Source: Streptomyces monashensis (GTDB taxonomy: Bacteria; Actinomycetota; Actinomycetes; Streptomycetales; Streptomycetaceae). Taken from it: a DNA stretch of 64,000 nt. Location: positions 17,279 through 81,278 of the forward strand of contig NZ_MLYO01000037.1 of NCBI RefSeq assembly GCF_001866665.1, in the 5' to 3' direction. The position numbers and the translations under genes are program-made. This document shows positions 61,816 to 64,000 of the stretch, in pieces. The notes beneath the pieces were generated by a model. That model saw nothing but the letters and a program-made list of their open reading frames with translations, was not told where the DNA came from and made no database searches. Every line of letters begins with the position of its first letter. Positions within the stretch are counted from its first letter, which is position 1.

Positions 61816-62391
61816 TCAGAGCGGTAACCCGTCCTCGGCGCTGCGTTCGAGGCGTACCACGAGGTCGGCGGCGAGCGCCTTGATGCCCTCGAGGCCCGCC
61901 CTGCCCCACACCCGGGGCTCGACGTCGGCCGCGCACACGGTGCCGAGCGTCATGCCGGAGCTGTCGATGAGCGGGGCGCCGAGGTAGGAGCGGATGCCGT
62001 AGGCGTCGACGACCGGGTTGCCGGCGAAGCGCGGGTAGTCGCGGACGTCCTCCAGGACCAGCGCCTTGTGGCGGACCACCACATGGGGGCAGAAGCCGTG
62101 GTCGCGGGGCAGGACCCGGCCGAGCTCGGCGCTGCTGCCGTCCTCGCGGACGACCGGCGCGACGGCGGGGGCGCTCAGGCCGGCGAAGAACTGGTGCTCC
62201 TCGCCGATGAAGTTGACCATGGCGTACGGCGCGCCGGTGAGCCGGGCGAGATGGTCCGCGAAGGAGTCCAGCGCCGGGTCGGGGCGGTCCGCCAGGCCGA
62301 GCCGGCGCAGCCGGTGCACCCGGGCGGGGGCCTCCCTGTCCTCGGGGGTGAGCAGCAGACCCCGGACCGGCCGGGGCGGCTCGTAGCTCAT
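61816..62391 (-). CDS. GAF-domain protein of the conservon region
   Basis: A 191-residue protein with one GAF domain from about residue 45 (YAMVNFIGEEHQFFAGLSAP, GFCPHVVVRHKALVLEDVRD, SYLGAPLIDSSGMTLGTVCA). The Cys in FCPHV occurs in many bacterial GAF proteins. It has no output domain and lies downstream of cvnD on the same strand, so it probably acts with the conservon, for example as sensor or cofactor binder. Confidence 0.88.
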   Translation of the reverse strand: MSYEPPRPVRGLLLTPEDREAPARVHRLRRLGLADRPDPALDSFADHLARLTGAPYAMVNFIGEEHQFFAGLSAPAVAPVVREDGSSAELGRVLPRDHGFCPHVVVRHKALVLEDVRDYPRFAGNPVVDAYGIRSYLGAPLIDSSGMTLGTVCAADVEPRVWGRAGLEGIKALAADLVVRLERSAEDGLPL

Positions 62392-62518
62392 GGCCGGGCT
62401 CCGGTCCGTACGTCCGGCCCTCGCCGCGCCGCGGTGCCGGCGCGCGACCGTGCTCCGGGCGGGGCTTCGGCGCTGCGGGTGTACGTCATACGGGAACTCC
62501 GTGGGCGAGAGGGCGGGA

Positions 62519-63118
62519 TCACCGATGGGCGCCATGGCTCGGCGCGGTCGCCGGGGCATGGGCCAGGAGGTGGCGGACGAGGGTGAGCAGGGTCTGCACG
62601 CCGGAACTGGAGATGCGCGCGTCGCAGCGGACGACGGGGATCTCCGGGTCGAGGTCGATGGCGGCGCGGACCTCATCGGGGTCGTAGCGGTAGCCGCCGT
62701 CGAACTCGTTGATGGCGACGATGAAGCCGAGCCCGCGCTCCTCGAAGAAGTCCACGGCCGCGAAGCAGTCCTCCAGGCGCCGGGTGTCGGCGAGGATGAC
62801 CGCGCCGAGCGCGCCCTCCGACAGCTCGTCCCACATGAACCAGAACCGCTCCTGTCCGGGCGTGCCGAACAGGTACAGCACATGGTCCGGATCGAGGGTG
62901 ATCCGGCCGAAGTCCATGGCGACCGTGGTCTCCATCTTGTTCTCGATGCCGTCGAGACTGTCCGTTCCGACGCTGACCGTGGTGAGCAGCTCCTCCGTAC
63001 TGAGCGGTGCGATCTCGCTGACCGCGCCCACGAAGGTCGTCTTGCCGACCCCGAACCCGCCCGCGACGAGGATCTTCAGCGCGGTCGGGAACGGGTCAGA
63101 GCTGTCGTCGTAGTCCAT
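62519..63118 (-). CDS. conservon small GTPase (CvnD-type)
   Basis: A 199-residue Ras-like ATP/GTP-binding protein. The P-loop is AGGFGVGKTTFVGAV at residues 19-33, the switch II region is LFGTPGQERFWFMW, and the nucleotide base motif appears as AINEFDGG rather than NKxD. CvnD proteins act with a roadblock protein and a sensor kinase in a G-protein-like complex at the membrane. Its start overlaps the DUF742 gene by 23 bases. Confidence 0.95.
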   Translation of the reverse strand: MDYDDSSDPFPTALKILVAGGFGVGKTTFVGAVSEIAPLSTEELLTTVSVGTDSLDGIENKMETTVAMDFGRITLDPDHVLYLFGTPGQERFWFMWDELSEGALGAVILADTRRLEDCFAAVDFFEERGLGFIVAINEFDGGYRYDPDEVRAAIDLDPEIPVVRCDARISSSGVQTLLTLVRHLLAHAPATAPSHGAHR

Positions 63119-63473
63119 CGAGCACTGCCTCCAGCAGAGACCGGTCAGTGGGTGTGTGGTGGAAGACGGGGGGCTTGGTGGTCAGCGCCCCGCAGTCGAC
63201 GAGGTCGGAGAGCAGCACCTTGGTGACCACCGCGGGCAGTTTCAGCTGGGCTGCGACCTCGGCGACCGAGACGGGCCCGCGGCACAGGTCCAGGGCCTGG
63301 GCGTGCTCGGGGCCGAGATAGCCGAGCGGGGCGACGCCGGTGGCCATCACCTGCGACATCAGGTCCAGGGCGACGCTGGGCTCGGTGCGTCCGTTGCTGA
63401 CCGTGAACGGGCGCACGAGCCGTCCGGCCGCGTCGTCCAGCCAGGGCCCGTCGCCGGCTGCGGCCACGCTCAA
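63096..63473 (-). CDS. conservon DUF742 protein (CvnC-type)
   Basis: A 125-residue DUF742 protein. RLVRPFTVSNGRTEPSVALD is the family start; SVAEVAAQLKLPAVVTKVLL is a winged-helix-like core, followed by SDLVDCGALTTKPPV. It overlaps cvnB by 4 bases at its start and cvnD at its end, a tightly coupled conservon. Confidence 0.95.
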   Translation of the reverse strand: MSVAAAGDGPWLDDAAGRLVRPFTVSNGRTEPSVALDLMSQVMATGVAPLGYLGPEHAQALDLCRGPVSVAEVAAQLKLPAVVTKVLLSDLVDCGALTTKPPVFHHTPTDRSLLEAVLDGLRRQL

Positions 63474-63904
63474 GGCCTCGTCGCCGCGGAGTCGACGGGG
63501 TGCTGGCGGGGCGCGGTCACCAGGTAGGGGCGGACGCTCTTGACGAGCATCGCCATCTCGTAGCCGAGCACGGCGGCGTCGGCCTCGCGCCCGGCGAGCA
63601 CGGCGAGACAGGTGCCGGAGCCGGCGGTGGTGACGAACAGCAGGCTCGAGTCGAGTTCGACGACGACCTGTCGGACGTCGCCGCCGTCACCGAACCGGAC
63701 GCCCGCACTGCGGCCCAGCGAGTACAGGCCGGAGGCCAGGGCGGCCATGTGGTCGGCGCTGTCGATGTCGAGGCCGTGCACGGACTTCACCAGCCCGTCG
63801 CAGGACAGGAGCACCGCGCTGGTGGTGTGCGGTACGCGCTGCACGAGGCCGCTCAGCAGCCAGTCGAGGTCGGATGCATGGGCGGTCGGCGCATCGCTCG
63901 CCAT
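63470..63904 (-). CDS. conservon roadblock/LC7 protein (CvnB-type)
   Basis: A 144-residue roadblock/LC7 domain protein. DLDWLLSGLVQRVPHTTSAV is the first helix and strand, with LSCDGLVKSVHGLDIDSADH and QVVVELDSSLLFVTTAGSGT as the central sheet. These act as GTPase-regulating scaffolds. AAGGAG precedes the ATG. The kinase gene cvnA should be directly upstream, beyond the right edge; no stop codon is seen in the kinase direction in the last 96 bases. Confidence 0.95.
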   Translation of the reverse strand: MASDAPTAHASDLDWLLSGLVQRVPHTTSAVLLSCDGLVKSVHGLDIDSADHMAALASGLYSLGRSAGVRFGDGGDVRQVVVELDSSLLFVTTAGSGTCLAVLAGREADAAVLGYEMAMLVKSVRPYLVTAPRQHPVDSAATRP

Positions 63905-63952
63905 GGTGGATCGACTCCTTGGGGTACGAAGGTCTGCGGGAGCGCGGACAGT

Positions 63953-64000
63953 TGGGGGATGACGGGGATGGGGGGGATGGAGGGATAGGGGGGATTGGGG
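63953..64000. other. G-rich tract with GGGGAT repeats at the right edge
   Basis: Six G-runs of three to seven bases, several spaced as GGGGAT, lie on the plus strand just upstream of cvnB. They could form a G-quadruplex, or they may encode a Pro-rich end of the missing cvnA on the minus strand. Confidence 0.5.

Overview
The window is a GC-rich (over 70% by eye) actinobacterial chromosome segment, almost certainly from Streptomyces or a very close relative. The evidence is strong G/C bias at third codon positions, frequent GTG starts, ATGA/GTGA coupled genes, a roadblock/DUF742/GTPase conservon, two DUF574-type methyltransferases, a tdh-kbl-LysR block and a Streptomyces-type cysteine leader peptide. 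No integrase, transposase, phage block, rRNA or CRISPR array is visible.

Layout. 1-1206: 3' part of a cytochrome P450 whose frame carries an odd palindromic insert. 1222-6540: a compact cassette of an intracellular S8 protease, an ECF-like sigma factor and a small acidic partner (one minus-strand operon), divergent from a TPR-CHAT (caspase-like) protein. I consider this the best candidate for a little-described system. 6707-9612: an ATPase-LuxR regulator divergent from a metzincin-like protein that has lost its catalytic Glu. 9613-11319: a frameshifted gene remnant, a GST-fold protein and its cysteine-type leader peptide. 11510-18709: a trans-4-hydroxyproline catabolic island (three-subunit D-hydroxyproline dehydrogenase, deaminase, epimerase, GntR, APC permease) with one operator motif repeated at two promoters. 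18740-21867: tRNA-Pro, an MFS exporter and its TetR regulator with three palindromic operators between them, and a membrane protein.

21997-27441: cupin, PGA-hydrolase-like protein, LacI regulator, then PhyH dioxygenase, SDR and Gfo/Idh/MocA dehydrogenase. 27572-32467: TIM-barrel isomerase plus an Rbs-type ABC importer and a GntR/UTRA regulator. These look like one cyclitol/sugar catabolic region. 32692-35887: a second, MalEFG-type sugar importer without its ATPase. 36065-38533: GAF-PP2C phosphatase and a MASE1 membrane sensor. 38565-40877: a second tRNA-Pro, a DUF309 protein and the cobalamin genes cobF and cobK. 40939-46442: HAD phosphatase, TauE/SafE permease, acyl-CoA ligase, thiolase and alpha/beta hydrolase. 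46554-51920: two DUF574 methyltransferases around a HAD phosphatase, then a glutamine-synthetase-like enzyme with an amidohydrolase (a split FluG arrangement). 51928-53424: degenerate NUDIX protein and a COG4705 membrane protein. 53574-55441: a third identical tRNA-Pro and a split transketolase under a SoxR/MerR-type promoter. 55471-59324: MFS, MmcQ/YjbR, GNAT, XRE-cupin and LysR. 59356-61624: threonine catabolism (kbl, tdh). 61816-63904: a GAF protein and conservon genes cvnD, C and B; the kinase gene should lie beyond the right edge.

Functions are assigned from protein motifs and gene order only. No database search was possible.
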